Assembly: GCA_021785095.1 (NCBI GenBank)
Contig: JAJYGM010000326.1
Span: 1-5,742 of the forward strand
DNA: 5,742 nucleotides
Reading direction: 5' to 3'
From: Actinomycetes bacterium
GTDB lineage: Bacteria > Actinomycetota > Acidimicrobiia > Acidimicrobiales > Bog-793
Below the pieces are notes generated by a model, which was not told where the DNA came from, made no database searches, and saw only the letters and a program-made list of their open reading frames with translations. Of this stretch, positions 5,398 to 5,742 are shown in pieces (position 1 is the stretch's first letter; the number at the start of each line of letters is the position of its first letter). Both the position numbers and the translations under genes were made by a program.

Positions 5398-5742
5398 GTG
5401 GATCGTCCCCGCCTGAGCCTGCCCGGGCGCCGCAACGACCGGGAACTGCCGGCCGAGCACCCGACGACCGAACACCCTGGTATCGAGCACTACCACCGCG
5501 ATGTCCAAGGGGGCGGGGCGCGTGCGGCGGTGTTCGGCATGAGCGACGGGCTCGTGACGAACGTCTCGTTGATCCTCGGGGTTGCCGGGGCGCATGCTGC
5601 CGCAGACTTCGTGCGCGTGGCCGGGCTCGCGGGGCTCGTGAGCGGTGCCTTCTCGATGGCGGCGGGGGAGTACGTGTCCATGCGCGCCCAGCGCGAGCTG
5701 CTCGAGCGAGAGCTCGAGGTCGAGCGGACCGAGATTCGCCAG
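5398..5742 (+). CDS. VIT1/CCC1-family Fe2+/Mn2+ transporter, 5' part (runs off the window)
   Basis: The first 115 residues of a vacuolar-iron-transporter-type membrane protein, which in bacteria is expected to move Fe2+ or Mn2+ across the cell membrane, probably by metal/proton exchange. The family pattern is clear: HRDVQGGGARAAVFGMSDGL at 33-52, NVSLILGVAGA at 55-65 (first helix), and GLAGLVSGAFSMAAGEYVSM at 76-95 (second helix). D50 and M87 correspond to positions important for metal movement in characterised VIT1, as I recall. An acidic, Glu/Arg-rich amphipathic stretch (about 97-115) then begins, matching the cytoplasmic metal-binding region of the family. The N-terminal 35 residues are hydrophilic with a 5-residue-spaced EH pattern. 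The GTG start is chosen for the TANNNT box 7 bases upstream and because the family block begins some 30 residues later. The gene continues beyond 5742. Confidence 0.9.
   Translation, partial: MDRPRLSLPGRRNDRELPAEHPTTEHPGIEHYHRDVQGGGARAAVFGMSDGLVTNVSLILGVAGAHAAADFVRVAGLAGLVSGAFSMAAGEYVSMRAQRELLERELEVERTEIRQ

Overview
The window is very GC-rich, with strong GC bias at third codon positions, GTG start codons and TANNNT-type -10 boxes placed 6-7 bases before start codons. This suggests a high-GC actinobacterium, perhaps Acidimicrobiia-like. The lineage is an inference from composition and protein style. I see no mobile element, CRISPR array, tRNA or rRNA, and I read this as an ordinary chromosomal region. 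I did not find a convincing new multi-gene system.

Left part (1-2277, minus strand): a two-gene menaquinone unit. menG, the demethylmenaquinone methyltransferase, is followed by menF, a menaquinone-type isochorismate synthase, through a 4-base ATGA stop/start overlap that suggests translational coupling. MenF acts at the entry of the pathway (chorismate to isochorismate) and MenG at its last step. A short open frame continues past menF to the window edge, too short to identify.

Centre (2269-3219, plus strand): a divergent gene for a secreted lipoprotein with an N-terminal DUF4232-like domain and a second cysteine-paired beta-rich domain. Its best start overlaps the 5' end of menG by 9 bases. 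It converges on the next minus-strand gene across a 173-base spacer that holds only weak inverted repeats.

Right part (3393-5358, minus strand): rlmN (23S rRNA/tRNA adenine C2 methyltransferase) is followed by a small four-helix membrane protein of unknown function and then by a MaoC-type (R)-enoyl-CoA hydratase resembling mycobacterial HtdZ. The rlmN 3' end runs 73 bases into the membrane-protein gene. The hydratase gene appears to have its own leaderless promoter.

Right edge (5398-5742, plus strand): the first 115 codons of a VIT1/CCC1-family Fe/Mn transporter, divergent from rlmN across a 39-base spacer that carries -10 boxes for both genes. The genes do not form one pathway. Apart from the men pair they look like independent housekeeping neighbours.
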